A stretch of DNA of 64,000 nt from contig NZ_CP073577.1 in the NCBI RefSeq assembly GCF_018205975.1, positions 1,550,001 through 1,614,000 on the forward strand, read 5' to 3'. The DNA is from Erythrobacter sp. JK5 (GTDB lineage Bacteria; Pseudomonadota; Alphaproteobacteria; Sphingomonadales; Sphingomonadaceae). A program made the position numbers and the translations under genes. The first letter of the stretch is position 1. Each line of letters opens with the position of its first letter. Shown here one piece after another: positions 51,188 through 60,672 of the stretch. The notes under the pieces were generated by a model. The model did not search any database. It was not told the DNA's origin and saw only the letters and a program-made list of their open reading frames with translations.

Positions 51188-51667
51188 ATGGAGGTCAATT
51201 TCCGCGTTTCCGGCCGAATTGCGAAGCCGGTCGAAGACGTGTTCGAGGCGCTCGCCGATCCCGAGAAGCTCTCGCAATTCTTCACCACCGGCGGGGCGAA
51301 GGGCAGGATGGAAGCGGGCAAGACCGTAATGTGGGACTTCCACGATTTCCCCGGCGCCTTCCCGGTCTACGTCATCGAAGTGGTGCCCAATGAGAAGATC
51401 GTGTTCGAGTGGGCGGCCTATGAAGGCGACAGCGGGAAGATCGGCGCCAAACATGGCGAAGCCGACTACCGCACCACCGTCACGTTTCTGTTCAAACCGA
51501 CCGATGACGGGCGGACCTTGGTGGAGATCATCGAGGAAGGCTGGCGCGAGACCGACGGCGCGTTGCGCGGTTCCTATCTCAATTGCGAAGGCTGGACCGG
51601 GATGCTGTGCGCCATGAAGATCTGGCTCGAACACGGCATCAACCTGCGCGAAGGCTTCTACAAGTAG
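51188..51667 (+). CDS. SRPBCC/AHSA1 domain protein
   Basis: The product has 159 residues with an AAGGGAG ribosome binding site. NFRVSGRIAKPVEDVFEALA, PEKLSQFFTTGGAKGRMEAG, VVPNEKIVFEWAAYEG and LVEIIEEGWRET follow the START/AHSA1 fold. Members bind small hydrophobic ligands; the reaction or ligand is unknown. The divergent ArsR gene and shared operator indicate ligand-induced expression. It is convergent with the SURF1 gene, with stop codons adjacent. Confidence 0.88.
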   Translation: MEVNFRVSGRIAKPVEDVFEALADPEKLSQFFTTGGAKGRMEAGKTVMWDFHDFPGAFPVYVIEVVPNEKIVFEWAAYEGDSGKIGAKHGEADYRTTVTFLFKPTDDGRTLVEIIEEGWRETDGALRGSYLNCEGWTGMLCAMKIWLEHGINLREGFYK

Positions 51668-52240
51668 TCAGTCGTCGCGTTTGGCCACCCGGGACTTCAG
51701 CGCAAAGCCATAGATCACCAGCGCCGTCAGCGCGAAGAAGAACCACTGCCCCGCATAGGCGAGGTGGTTGTTGGGCAGGTCGTTGGGATCGGGTTTGGCG
51801 AGGGGTTCAAGGTCGGCGAGCGCTGGGTTGGCGACAACCTTGCCTCCGGCATCGACAATCCCTTCGACCGATCCACCATCATAGACCGGAGGTGCAGGAT
51901 CTCGCGACCACCCCAGCGCCACTTCGATCGGTAGTCCGCCAGCATTGCACTTCGCGATATGGGCAAACCCCTTGGCACCACGAACGCTCGTGCCTGCAGT
52001 GCTTCGCAAGGAAATCACTTCGTCGCAATCGAGCACTACGCGAGTGAACAGCACCTCACCCTGCCAGAACTCCCTTGATCGAACCGGCACCGCAGGCGCA
52101 TCGGCGGGGATTGCCGAGAACCGCTCGATCATGGCGGCCTTTTCGTCCGCCCGCCCCAATTGCCAGAAGCCAAGCCACACCATCACGCCCGCCGCCGCGA
52201 CGACGAGGATGGTCGGGATGATCGGGATCGAGCGCATCAT
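51668..52240 (-). CDS. SURF1 family cytochrome oxidase assembly protein
   Basis: The product has 190 residues with an N-terminal helix (IIPTILVVAAAGVMVWLGFW, then QLGRADEK) and a C-terminal helix (AGQWFFFALTALVIYGFAL) around the periplasmic SURF1 domain. SURF1 delivers heme a to subunit I of aa3 oxidases. It overlaps the DUF983 gene by 4 bp and ends the cox cluster. Confidence 0.9.
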   Translation of the reverse strand: MMRSIPIIPTILVVAAAGVMVWLGFWQLGRADEKAAMIERFSAIPADAPAVPVRSREFWQGEVLFTRVVLDCDEVISLRSTAGTSVRGAKGFAHIAKCNAGGLPIEVALGWSRDPAPPVYDGGSVEGIVDAGGKVVANPALADLEPLAKPDPNDLPNNHLAYAGQWFFFALTALVIYGFALKSRVAKRDD

Positions 52241-52626
52241 CCCTCCGTGCCGCCCTGTTCGGCCTGTGCCTCATATCGACGATACAACAGCGCGGTCTTG
52301 TAGAGCCGCAGCGTCCCGATCACGACCGCCAGAGTCAGCGGTGCCCAGATCACGACCTGAAGCCACAACGGCGGGCGCAGCATGATGTCGATCCCGATCG
52401 CGAGCATGATGAGGATCGCGGCCGTCAGGATCGTCACCAGCCCGGCAAGCCGCGCCCCGCGTTCCAGCGCGCCAAGGTCGAGCCCGCACCGATCGCACGA
52501 CAGCGCAATGCTCGCAGGCGTTTCGAACAGGGTCGCGGCACCACAACGCGGGCAGAGACCAGAAAGGGCAGCCTGGACCAAACCAGGCTGCCCCCTCTCA
52601 AATTGTGGACCGGAGTCCGGACGCAT
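52237..52626 (-). CDS. DUF983 membrane protein with zinc ribbon
   Basis: The product has 129 residues. Cys pairs in LCPRCGAATLFE and LSCDRCGLDLG form a likely zinc ribbon, followed by two helices (LVTILTAAILIMLAIGIDIM and LQVVIWAPLTLAVVIGTLRL). DUF983 genes regularly sit between coxC and surf1. The start overlaps the coxC stop by one base and the end overlaps surf1 by four. Confidence 0.92.
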   Translation of the reverse strand: MRPDSGPQFERGQPGLVQAALSGLCPRCGAATLFETPASIALSCDRCGLDLGALERGARLAGLVTILTAAILIMLAIGIDIMLRPPLWLQVVIWAPLTLAVVIGTLRLYKTALLYRRYEAQAEQGGTEG

Positions 52627-53456
52627 CAGTGGTATTCAGCGCCCCAGCCGCCCCAAACATAGACCACGATGAACAGGAACAGCCACACCACGTCGACGAA
52701 GTGCCAGTACCACGCCGCCGCTTCGAAGCCGAAGTGCTGACGCGGAGTGAAGTGGCCGATATAGGCGCGATAGAGGCACACCGAGAGGAAGATCGTTCCG
52801 ATCAGCACGTGGAAACCGTGGAAGCCGGTCGCCATGTAGAACGCCGAGCTGTAGGTGTTGCCGCCGAACCCGAACGGCGCGACGTAATATTCGTAGGCCT
52901 GGATCGAGGTGAACAGCACGCCGAGCGCGATCGTCGCCCACAGGCCCTGCTTCAAGCCGTCGCGATCTCCGTGGATCAGCGCGTGGTGCGCCCAGGTCAC
53001 CGTGGTGCCCGAACACAGCAGGATGATGGTGTTGAGCAGCGGCAGGCTGAACGGATCGAGCACTTCCTCGATCGCCTGTGGCGGCCACACACCGCCGACA
53101 ACTTCGGCAATCGACGAGGGAAACAGCGAGAAATCGAACCACGCCCAGAACCAGCCCACGAAGAACATCACTTCGGAAGCGATGAACAGGATCATGCCGT
53201 AGCGCATGTGCAGCTGCACCACCGGGGTGTGATCGCCGCGCTGCGCTTCGATCGTGACGTTGCGAAACCACATGAAGAAGGTCGCGATGAGCCCGGCGAG
53301 ACCGGCCCAGATCACGATATTGCTCGCCGCCCCGAACTGCTCGGGATGCCAGCTGAGCACCATGCCCGAAGTGAACGTCAGCGCCGAGATCGATCCGACC
53401 AGCGGCCAGATATCCGGGTCGAGGATGTGGTAATCGTGGTTTACTTTGCCAGCCAT
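52626..53456 (-). CDS. ctaE: Cytochrome c oxidase subunit III
   Basis: The product has 276 residues from the ATG at 53456, with seven helices. HDYHILDPDIWPLVGSISAL, MILFIASEVMFFVGWFWAWF, TWAHHALIHGDRDGL and WYWHFVDVVWLFLFIVVYVW are conserved in subunit III. It stabilises proton uptake by subunit I. Confidence 0.96.
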   Translation of the reverse strand: MAGKVNHDYHILDPDIWPLVGSISALTFTSGMVLSWHPEQFGAASNIVIWAGLAGLIATFFMWFRNVTIEAQRGDHTPVVQLHMRYGMILFIASEVMFFVGWFWAWFDFSLFPSSIAEVVGGVWPPQAIEEVLDPFSLPLLNTIILLCSGTTVTWAHHALIHGDRDGLKQGLWATIALGVLFTSIQAYEYYVAPFGFGGNTYSSAFYMATGFHGFHVLIGTIFLSVCLYRAYIGHFTPRQHFGFEAAAWYWHFVDVVWLFLFIVVYVWGGWGAEYH

Positions 53457-53488
53457 GTGGTCGTTCCCGTCCCTGGGTTGCGTCTGAT

Positions 53489-54082
53489 TCAGTTCGAGCG
53501 CTTGGGAGCCGACACTACGGGCTCCTTGGCGCGGTGGAAAGTGTAGCTCAGCGTGATCTGCTCGACATCCTTCATGAACTCGTCGTCGAGGATCGCCGGA
53601 TCGACGTAATACAGCACCGGCATGTTGACCTCCTGCCCCGGCTGCAACGTCTGCTCGGTAAAGCAGAAACACTGGATCTTGTTGAAATACTTGCCCGCCT
53701 GCGAAGGCTCGACATTGAATGTCGCGGTGCCGGTGATCGGCTGGTCCGAATTGTTGCGCGCCACGTAGGTCGCGATGTCGCGCTGGCCGATCTGCACCGT
53801 GTCGGTCGATTGCGCCGGATGGAAGGTCCACGGCATGTCGTAGGCGGTCGACGCGTCGAAGCGGATCGACATCGTCTCGCCACTGGCTGCCATCGCTGCG
53901 CGCGCGGCGTCGGCTTCGCTGGCGACCTGCGTGGTGCCACCGAAGCCGGTGACGCGGCAGAACATCTCGTAAAGCGGCACCGCGGCATAGCCGAGACCCA
54001 GCATCGCGAGCGCGCCGATAAAGGCGAGGATGCCGACACGGACGTTCTTTTCGCTGAGTTCCTGCGCGGTGTAGGCTGCCAT
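53489..54082 (-). CDS. ctaG: Cytochrome c oxidase assembly protein CtaG (Cox11)
   Basis: The product has 197 residues with an N-terminal membrane helix (VGILAFIGALAMLGLGYAAV) and a periplasmic domain. The copper-binding CFCF motif is in FNKIQCFCFTEQTLQPGQ. It delivers copper to the CuB site of subunit I. It lies between the 41-residue gene and coxC in the same direction. Confidence 0.95.
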   Translation of the reverse strand: MAAYTAQELSEKNVRVGILAFIGALAMLGLGYAAVPLYEMFCRVTGFGGTTQVASEADAARAAMAASGETMSIRFDASTAYDMPWTFHPAQSTDTVQIGQRDIATYVARNNSDQPITGTATFNVEPSQAGKYFNKIQCFCFTEQTLQPGQEVNMPVLYYVDPAILDDEFMKDVEQITLSYTFHRAKEPVVSAPKRSN

Positions 54083-54084
54083 GG

Positions 54085-54210
54085 TCAGTCTCCCAACCGC
54101 ACGATGGTGATCGCGTAGAACAGGACCACGAAGAACAGCAGCGTACCCCCGACCACGAGGTTGCGGCTCTTGCGGCGGCGCTTGAACTCGGTTTCTTCTT
54201 CGGGGGTCAT
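54085..54210 (-). CDS. 41-residue single-helix protein of the cox cluster (CoxF-like)
   Basis: The product is [17 protein letters not shown] followed by one helix ([20 protein letters not shown]) and RLGD. The ATG at 54210 overlaps the ctaB stop as ATGA and the gene ends two bases before ctaG. Similar tiny genes occur at this place in other alphaproteobacterial cox clusters. It is probably an oxidase assembly or subunit peptide. Confidence 0.82.
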   Translation of the reverse strand: MTPEEETEFKRRRKSRNLVVGGTLLFFVVLFYAITIVRLGD

Positions 54211-55151
54211 GCGATCACCCCCTGCGCCGCCAGCACCCGGTCCGCCACCAGCGCGGCGAACAGCACGAACAGATAGGCGATGCTGTATTTGAACAGCGTC
54301 TTTTCCGGCTTGAGCGGGTCGCCGCCCGTCCGCCGCTCGCGCAGCACCGGGATCGCCAGCGCAACGAACAGCGCGGACAAGACCACCGCGACCGATCCGT
54401 AGACCCAGCTCGTCTCGCCGATCGCCCACGGCGCGATCGCGATCGGGGCGAGCAGCAGGGTGTAGACCATGATCTGGCGCCGCGTGACGCGCTCGCCCGC
54501 GACCACCGGCAGCATCGGGATGCCGACCTTGGCGTAATCGGACTTCACGAACAGCGCGAGCGCCCAGAAATGCGGCGGAGTCCAGAAGAAGATGATGGCG
54601 AACAGCAGCACCGGCATCATCGTGATCTCGCCGGTCACCGCGATCCAGCCGATGAAGGGCGGGAACGCGCCCGCGCCGCCACCGATCACGATGTTCTGCG
54701 GGGTGCGCGGCTTGAGCCACATGGTGTAGATCACCGCGTAATAGACGATCGCCGCCGCGAGGCTGATCGCCGCCAGCCAGCCGACCGCGACGCCCATCAG
54801 CCCGACCGACACCGCCGACAGGAAAATCCCGAAATCGCGCGCGTCCTCGCGCCGCATCCGCCCGGTCGGCAGCGGGCGATTGGCGGTGCGCTTCATGCCC
54901 GCGTCGAGATCGGCTTCCCACCAGTGGTTGAGCGCCGCCGATCCGCCCGCGCCCATCGCGATCGCGAGGATCGCGGTAAAGCCGATGACCGGATGGATCG
55001 AGCCCGGCGCGGCGAGCAGTCCGCAGATGCCGGTGAAGATCACCAGCGTCATCACGCGCGGCTTGGTCAGCGTGAAGAAGTCACGCCATTCGGTCGGGAG
55101 CGCGGTGCGGCGCTCCTGATCCGGTGCCTGTGTGTGTGCGGTTGCGTCCAT
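54207..55151 (-). CDS. ctaB: Heme o synthase (protoheme IX farnesyltransferase)
   Basis: From the ATG at 55151 the product has 314 residues with about nine helices. [40 protein letters not shown] and [20 protein letters not shown] are the UbiA-family and heme-specific motifs. It adds farnesyl to heme b, the first step toward heme a. The next enzyme, CtaA, is not in the window. Confidence 0.95.
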   Translation of the reverse strand: MDATAHTQAPDQERRTALPTEWRDFFTLTKPRVMTLVIFTGICGLLAAPGSIHPVIGFTAILAIAMGAGGSAALNHWWEADLDAGMKRTANRPLPTGRMRREDARDFGIFLSAVSVGLMGVAVGWLAAISLAAAIVYYAVIYTMWLKPRTPQNIVIGGGAGAFPPFIGWIAVTGEITMMPVLLFAIIFFWTPPHFWALALFVKSDYAKVGIPMLPVVAGERVTRRQIMVYTLLLAPIAIAPWAIGETSWVYGSVAVVLSALFVALAIPVLRERRTGGDPLKPEKTLFKYSIAYLFVLFAALVADRVLAAQGVIA

Positions 55152-55256
55152 TGGTTCGGTTCGTGTCGTTATTCCGAAAGAGAACGCACCCGGCGGCGCG
55201 CGCTCCCCCTTCTCGTGTCTGTACGGCACCGGAGCGAAGCCCCGGCCCGCCCTGCG

Positions 55257-56978
55257 TCAGGCGGTTGCCGGCTTGTCCGATGCCGGACGGTGATCGTGAT
55301 AATCGTGATGATCCTCGATCACCGGCAGCGTTTCAAACTGGTGGTACGGCGGCGGGCTCGACAGCGTCCATTCGAGCGTCGTCGCGCCTTCGCCCCAGGG
55401 ATTCTTGCCCGGGTTCTTGCCCGCGACGAGCGCGTAAATGACGTTGACGAAGAATACCACCATCGATGCCGCCATCACCATGTAGCCGATCGTGCTGATC
55501 TCGTTCCAGAAGGCAAAGGCGTCGGTATAGTCCGGATAGCGCCGAGGCATGCCCTGCAAGCCGAGGAAGTGCTGCGGGAAGAAGATGATGTTCACGCCGA
55601 TAAAGAAGCCCCAGAAGTGGATATGGCTCAGCAGTTCGGAGTGCATCTTGCCGCTGATCTTCGGGAACCAGTAGTAGAAACCCGCGAACAGCGAGAACAC
55701 CGCACCCATCGACAGCACGTAGTGGAAATGCGCCACCACATAGTAGGTGTCGTGCAGGTTGTCGTCGATGCCGCCATTGGCAAGCACCACGCCGGTCACG
55801 CCGCCGACGGTGAACAGGAAGATGAAGCCCAGCGCCCAGACCATCGGCGACTTGAACTCGAGGCTGCCGCCCCACATCGTCGCGATCCAGCTGAAGATCT
55901 TCACCCCGGTCGGGACGGCGATGACCATCGTCGCCGCGGTGAAATACATCTTCGTGTTCACGTCGAGGCCAACGGTGTACATGTGGTGGGCCCACACGAT
56001 GAAGCCGACCACGCCGATCGCGACCATGGCGTAGGCCATGCCGAGATATCCGAACACCGGCTTGCGGCTGAAGGTCGCGACGATCTGCGAGATCATGCCG
56101 AAGCCCGGCAGGATCATAATGTAGACTTCGGGGTGGCCGAAGAACCAGAACAGGTGCTGGTAGAGCACCGGGTCGCCGCCACCGGCCGGATCGAAGAAGG
56201 TCGTGCCGAAATTGCGATCGGTCAGCAGCATGGTGATCGCAGCGGCGAGCACCGGCAGCGCCAGCAGCAGCAGGAATGCGGTGACCAGCACCGACCACAC
56301 GAACAGCGGCATCTTGTGCAGGGTCATGCCCGGCGCGCGCATGTTGAAGATGGTGGTGATGAAATTGGTCGCGCCCAGGATCGAGCCAGCGCCCGCGAGG
56401 TGCAGCGAGAAGATCGCGAAGTCGACCGCCGGACCGGGAGAGCCGCTGGTCGAAAGCGGGGCATAGACCGTCCAGCCAACGCCCGCCCCGTTGCCCGCAC
56501 CACCGGGCACGAACAGCGAAAACAGCAGGCTGAAGAAGCCCGCGACGGTCAGCCAGAATGAAATGTTGTTCATCCGCGGGAACGCCATGTCCGGCGCACC
56601 GATCATCAGCGGGACGAACCAGTTGCCGAACCCGCCGATCATCGCGGGCATGACCATGAAGAACACCATGATCAGGCCGTGCGCGGTGATGAACACGTTC
56701 CACATGTGCAGCGCGGTGTTGAGATCGTCGCCGCCGCCCATGAACGCGGCCCACCATTGCAGGTACTGGATGCCCGGCTCAGCCAGCTCCATCCGCATGA
56801 TGCCCGAAATCGCACCGCCGACAATCCCCGCGCAGATCGCGAAGATCAGGTACAGCGTGCCGATATCCTTGTGGTTGGTCGACATGAACCAGCGGGTGAA
56901 AAAGCCCGGCTTGTGATCCGCATGATCGTGGGCGTGATCGCCTGCGGGGATGTCGAAGCCTTCTGCTGTGGTAGCCAT
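55257..56978 (-). CDS. ctaD: Cytochrome c oxidase subunit I (aa3 type)
   Basis: The product has 573 residues with twelve helices. Heme and CuB ligands are in [38 protein letters not shown] (with the cross-linked His-Tyr pair and conserved Glu of A1-type oxidases), [15 protein letters not shown] and [17 protein letters not shown]. It reduces oxygen to water and pumps protons. It follows coxB. Confidence 0.98.
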   Translation of the reverse strand: MATTAEGFDIPAGDHAHDHADHKPGFFTRWFMSTNHKDIGTLYLIFAICAGIVGGAISGIMRMELAEPGIQYLQWWAAFMGGGDDLNTALHMWNVFITAHGLIMVFFMVMPAMIGGFGNWFVPLMIGAPDMAFPRMNNISFWLTVAGFFSLLFSLFVPGGAGNGAGVGWTVYAPLSTSGSPGPAVDFAIFSLHLAGAGSILGATNFITTIFNMRAPGMTLHKMPLFVWSVLVTAFLLLLALPVLAAAITMLLTDRNFGTTFFDPAGGGDPVLYQHLFWFFGHPEVYIMILPGFGMISQIVATFSRKPVFGYLGMAYAMVAIGVVGFIVWAHHMYTVGLDVNTKMYFTAATMVIAVPTGVKIFSWIATMWGGSLEFKSPMVWALGFIFLFTVGGVTGVVLANGGIDDNLHDTYYVVAHFHYVLSMGAVFSLFAGFYYWFPKISGKMHSELLSHIHFWGFFIGVNIIFFPQHFLGLQGMPRRYPDYTDAFAFWNEISTIGYMVMAASMVVFFVNVIYALVAGKNPGKNPWGEGATTLEWTLSSPPPYHQFETLPVIEDHHDYHDHRPASDKPATA

Positions 56979-57035
56979 CGTTCAGATACTCTCAGGTTCG
57001 TCGTGTGTTCTACGTTCGGTTGCGTCGCGCCGCGA

Positions 57036-58109
57036 TCAGGCGGCGGGCTCCGCAGCGGCGTCGTCGGCGGGCGCTTCCTCGGCCGGAGCCGCAGCTTCTT
57101 CGCCCGGCATCGTGCCGCCCTGCGCGCGGACCCAGGCGGCGAATTCCTCGGGCGGAAGCGCTTCGACCGCGATCGGCATGTAGGCGTGGCGCGTACCGCA
57201 CAGCTCGGAACACTGGCCGTAATACACGCCCGGCTCCTTGATCGTCAGCATCTTCTCGTTGAGCCGGCCCGGCACCGCGTCCATCTTGAACCACAACGAG
57301 GGTACCGCGAAGGCGTGGATCACGTCGGCACCGGTGGTCTGGATACGCAGCGGAACCCCCGCCGGCACGACCAGGCGATTGTCCACCGCCAACTTGGGCG
57401 GTTCGCCGTTGGCGATCGCATCGGCATCGGTCAGCATGTTCGAGATGATCTCGCCGACCCCGTGATCGGGATATTCGTAGCCCCAATACCACTGATACCC
57501 GGTGGCCTTGATGGTCACCGCATCCTCCGGCGGGGTTTCGTACTGGCGCGCCAGCAGCGTGATGGAGGGCACCGCGATGATCACCAGGATCAGGACCGGC
57601 ACAACCGTCCAGATAACCTCGATTGCGGTGTTGTGGGTCGTCTTCGACGGCACCGGATTGGCACGGCGGTTATAGCGCACACCCGCGTACAGCAGCAGAC
57701 CCAGCACGAACAGGCTGATCACCGTGATGATCGGCAGCAGCAGGTTATCGTGCATCCACAGCGCATAGGCGCCGTTTTCGGTATACTGATCCTGGAAGTT
57801 CATCGACTTGATCGGATCGTCCTCGAACGAGGTGGGCATGCCCTTGCCCTCGGTCGGAGCCATCGGGGTATAGGCCCCGGTCGCTTCGGGAGCTTCGGTT
57901 TCGCCCGCGACCACTTCGTCCGGCGCGGCACCCGGAGGCACCTCGCCGAGAACCTCGGCCCCGGTCGCATCCTGCGCGACAACGGCCTGCGGCGCAGCGA
58001 TGGCGGTCAGCGCCATCATCAGCGCCAGTGCCAGCGCGATCGTTCCATTCTTCACACGGGTGAGTGCGTGACCCATAATTATGTGCCCAGACATGCTATC
58101 GATTTTCAT
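57036..58109 (-). CDS. ctaC: Cytochrome c oxidase subunit II
   Basis: The product has 357 residues if it starts at 58109; ATG codons at 58094 and 58076 are other options. A signal segment (ALALALMMALTAIAAPQAVV) and a Pro/Glu-rich stretch precede two helices. The CuA site is GVYYGQCSELCGTRHAYMPI, and GYQWYWGYEYPDHGVGE is the aromatic docking region. The tail is rich in Ala and Glu. It begins the cox cluster. Confidence 0.96.
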   Translation of the reverse strand: MKIDSMSGHIIMGHALTRVKNGTIALALALMMALTAIAAPQAVVAQDATGAEVLGEVPPGAAPDEVVAGETEAPEATGAYTPMAPTEGKGMPTSFEDDPIKSMNFQDQYTENGAYALWMHDNLLLPIITVISLFVLGLLLYAGVRYNRRANPVPSKTTHNTAIEVIWTVVPVLILVIIAVPSITLLARQYETPPEDAVTIKATGYQWYWGYEYPDHGVGEIISNMLTDADAIANGEPPKLAVDNRLVVPAGVPLRIQTTGADVIHAFAVPSLWFKMDAVPGRLNEKMLTIKEPGVYYGQCSELCGTRHAYMPIAVEALPPEEFAAWVRAQGGTMPGEEAAAPAEEAPADDAAAEPAA

Positions 58110-58307
58110 CCCATGCCGCCCTGCCCAAGGGTCCTTGCGACCTCTTGGGCAAACGGCGTTGCAGCCGACATTTCCGCCAGCTTCCGGGTCCCCTTAGCCG
58201 CGCTTGCCGAGTGCCTCAAGCGCTTCTAGGGAGAAAAATATGCAAGCCGCCATGAAGCGCACGCAAGTTTACGCAACCCTACGGATTTTGCCGGGAATTC
58301 ACGTGCA

Positions 58308-58901
58308 ATGAGCGCAACAATGACCACCGATCAGGTACTCGAGGAATTCCGCCAGTGCGGCGCGCTGCTCGAAGGCCATTTCAAGCTGTCGTCCGGGCGG
58401 CACAGCGGGCACTACCTGCAATGCGCGCGGGTGCTGATGAACCCGGCCCGCGCCGCGCGCCTGGCCGAAGCGACCTGTGCACAGATTCCCGCCGCCATCC
58501 TCGATCGGATCGACACCGTGGTTTCCCCGGCGATGGGCGGCATCATCATGGGCCACGAAGTCGGCCGCGCGCTGGGCAAGGACGCGCTGTTTCTCGAACG
58601 GCCCGACGGCACGTTCCACCTGCGCAGGGGATTCGCGCTGGAGCCGGGCGCAAAAGTGCTCATGGTGGAAGATGTCGTCACCACCGGCCTTTCCAGCCGC
58701 GAAGCCATCGCCGCTGTGGCGCGCGAAGGCGGCGAAGTGATCGCCGAATGCGCGCTGGTCGATCGCTCGGCGGGCTCGGTCGATCTCGGCGTGCCGTTCT
58801 ATCCCCTGGTCGCGATCGATTTCCCGACCTACGACGAGGACAGCATCCCCGAAGAACTGGCACGCGTAGCTGTGACCAAACCGGGAAGCCGCAAAGAATA
58901 G
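58308..58901 (+). CDS. pyrE: Orotate phosphoribosyltransferase
   Basis: The product has 197 residues. [20 protein letters not shown] is the OPRT N-terminal signature and [17 protein letters not shown] the PRPP-binding motif. It joins orotate to PRPP in pyrimidine synthesis. It heads a plus-strand run of seven genes after the divergent cox cluster; pdxJ follows after 7 bp. Confidence 0.96.
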   Translation: MSATMTTDQVLEEFRQCGALLEGHFKLSSGRHSGHYLQCARVLMNPARAARLAEATCAQIPAAILDRIDTVVSPAMGGIIMGHEVGRALGKDALFLERPDGTFHLRRGFALEPGAKVLMVEDVVTTGLSSREAIAAVAREGGEVIAECALVDRSAGSVDLGVPFYPLVAIDFPTYDEDSIPEELARVAVTKPGSRKE

Positions 58902-58908
58902 CAGGACA

Positions 58909-59649
58909 ATGACCAGCCCCCTTCGTCTTGGCGTAAACATTGATCACGTTGCCACTATCCGCAATGCCCGCGGTGGCGACCATCCCGATCCCGTGCGTGC
59001 GGCCGAGATCGTCGCAGCTGTGGGCGGGGACGGCATCACCGCACACCTGCGCGAGGATCGCCGCCATATCCGCGACGAGGACCTTGCCCGCATCCAGGCG
59101 GCGACCGACCTCCCCCTCAACCTCGAAATGGCGGCGACCGAGGAGATGCTGGCGATTGCGCTGCGACACAAACCGCACGCCGCCTGCATCGTCCCCGAAA
59201 AGCGCGAGGAGCGCACCACCGAAGGCGGGCTCGACGCGGCGGGGCTGCACAACACGCTGGTACCGATCGTCGACCGCCTGCACGAGGCGGGCATCCGCGT
59301 GTCGCTGTTCATCGAGGCCGACGAGCGCCAGCTCGACGCCGCGCTGCGGCTCGGCGCGCCGGTGGTCGAATTCCACACCGGGGAATACGCCCACGCGATC
59401 CTCGACGGCGATGCCGAGCGCACCGCGAAGGAACTGCGCCGGATCGGCGACATGGCCGCGCTCGCCGCCAAGAACGGAATCGAGCCGCATGCCGGGCACG
59501 GCCTGACCTACGAAAACGTCCAGCCGATCGCCGCCATCCCGCAAGTCGCCGAACTCAATATCGGGCACTACCTGATCGGCGAGGCGGTGTTCACCGGGCT
59601 GGAAACGGCGGTGCGGCGGATGCGCGAATTGATGGACGAGGCGCGCTGA
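58909..59649 (+). CDS. pdxJ: Pyridoxine 5'-phosphate synthase
   Basis: The product has 246 residues. [20 protein letters not shown] at the N-terminus, [12 protein letters not shown] and [18 protein letters not shown] are characteristic of PdxJ. It condenses 1-deoxyxylulose 5-phosphate with 3-amino-2-oxopropyl phosphate in vitamin B6 synthesis. pdxJ-acpS-lepB in this order is common in proteobacteria and supports the frame-repaired acpS below. Confidence 0.97.
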   Translation: MTSPLRLGVNIDHVATIRNARGGDHPDPVRAAEIVAAVGGDGITAHLREDRRHIRDEDLARIQAATDLPLNLEMAATEEMLAIALRHKPHAACIVPEKREERTTEGGLDAAGLHNTLVPIVDRLHEAGIRVSLFIEADERQLDAALRLGAPVVEFHTGEYAHAILDGDAERTAKELRRIGDMAALAAKNGIEPHAGHGLTYENVQPIAAIPQVAELNIGHYLIGEAVFTGLETAVRRMRELMDEAR

Positions 59650-59653
59650 ACCG

Positions 59654-59935
59654 ATGGCCGAAGACCTGCCCGAGCTGACCGGAGAGCAGAAGCGCTGGGC
59701 ATTCGGCGCGGTGGCGCTGTTCCTGCTCGCGGTCTGCTTTCTGGGCTTCGCGCTCAATGCGCAGGTGCTGGTTCCCTTCGCGATCGGCTGGGTCGCGCTG
59801 CAGATCTTCGGCTATGTCGGCTCGCTCAAATTCGCCAATGGCGACTTTGCCAGCCCGTTGTTCAAGAGCCAGGTGATGCTGCATGTGGTGGCGCTCACGC
59901 TGCTGGTCACGCTCATCCTGAAAGGCGCGGGATGA
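59654..59935 (+). CDS. Small two- to three-helix membrane protein, unknown
   Basis: The product has 93 residues with hydrophobic stretches [38 protein letters not shown] and [19 protein letters not shown]. It lies between pdxJ and another small membrane gene, overlapping the latter by 4 bp. No family is recognised. Confidence 0.7.
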   Translation: MAEDLPELTGEQKRWAFGAVALFLLAVCFLGFALNAQVLVPFAIGWVALQIFGYVGSLKFANGDFASPLFKSQVMLHVVALTLLVTLILKGAG

Positions 59936-60240
59936 CCGACAGCAAGCCGTCGAACTGGCCGATCGTGGTGATGATTGCCTGGTACGTGGTGCTGCTGGCA
60001 GGCTCCGCGGGCATTTTCCTGATTGGCCTCATGTTCGGATCGGAGGCCTATCGCGGTCGGCCCATGCCGATCATCGAATGGCTGTTGATCGGCGGCCCGC
60101 TGGTGCTGAACGCGGCGCTGCTGGCGACGACCATCTGGCTGTGGAACACCGGCAGACGGACCGCTTCCATCGCGCTTACAGGTGCCAGCCTGATCGTGGT
60201 TGTCGGTCTTGTGGCGCTGGGAGGATTGCTCGTACTATGA
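59932..60240 (+). CDS. Small three-helix membrane protein, unknown
   Basis: The product has 102 residues with segments [40 protein letters not shown] and [20 protein letters not shown]. It overlaps the previous gene and acpS by 4 bp each (ATGA), so the three are translationally linked. No family is recognised. Confidence 0.7.
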   Translation: MTDSKPSNWPIVVMIAWYVVLLAGSAGIFLIGLMFGSEAYRGRPMPIIEWLLIGGPLVLNAALLATTIWLWNTGRRTASIALTGASLIVVVGLVALGGLLVL

Positions 60241-60637
60241 TTATCGGCCTCGGCTCCGACCTGTGCAATATCGAGCGAATCCAGAACTCTCTCGACCGTT
60301 TCGGCGAACGGTTCGAGAACCGCGTCTTCACCGATATCGAGCGCGCCAAGGCTCGCCGCCGCCCTTCACGATCGCCGGCACCTATGCCAAGCGCTTCGCC
60401 GCCAAGGAAGCGTTCAGCAAGGCGGTCGGCACCGGTTTCCGGCGCGGCGTGTTCATGAAGGACATCGGCGTGGTCAACGCCCCGTCGGGCGCGCCGACGC
60501 TGGCATTGACCGGGGGCGCCGCAATCCGGCTTGAAGAAATGGTCCCGTCAGGCCATGAGGCGCTCATTCATCTGACCCTAACCGATGATCACCCATGGGC
60601 GCAGGCATTCGTGATGATCGAAGCGCGTGCGCTCTGA
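60237..60637 (+). pseudogene. acpS: Holo-[acyl-carrier-protein] synthase AcpS, frameshifted
   Basis: The first frame encodes [15 protein letters not shown] (Mg-binding Asp) through [10 protein letters not shown]; the other frame continues [20 protein letters not shown] (catalytic Glu-x-x-x-Lys region) and [12 protein letters not shown] to the stop at 60637. The shift is at the three-C run 60362-60364; one more C gives RRRPFTIAG and a 133-residue protein of normal length. AcpS adds phosphopantetheine to ACP and is expected to be essential, so an assembly error is likely. Confidence 0.88.
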
Positions 60638-60672
60638 ACCCTGTATATTGACGCCGGAACCGAACCCGAACC

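Noticed and set aside
54570..56561. A 663-codon plus-strand frame opposite ctaB and ctaD
   Set aside because: The minus strand encodes fully conserved oxidase genes; the plus-strand product is His/Arg/Asp-rich with no domain.
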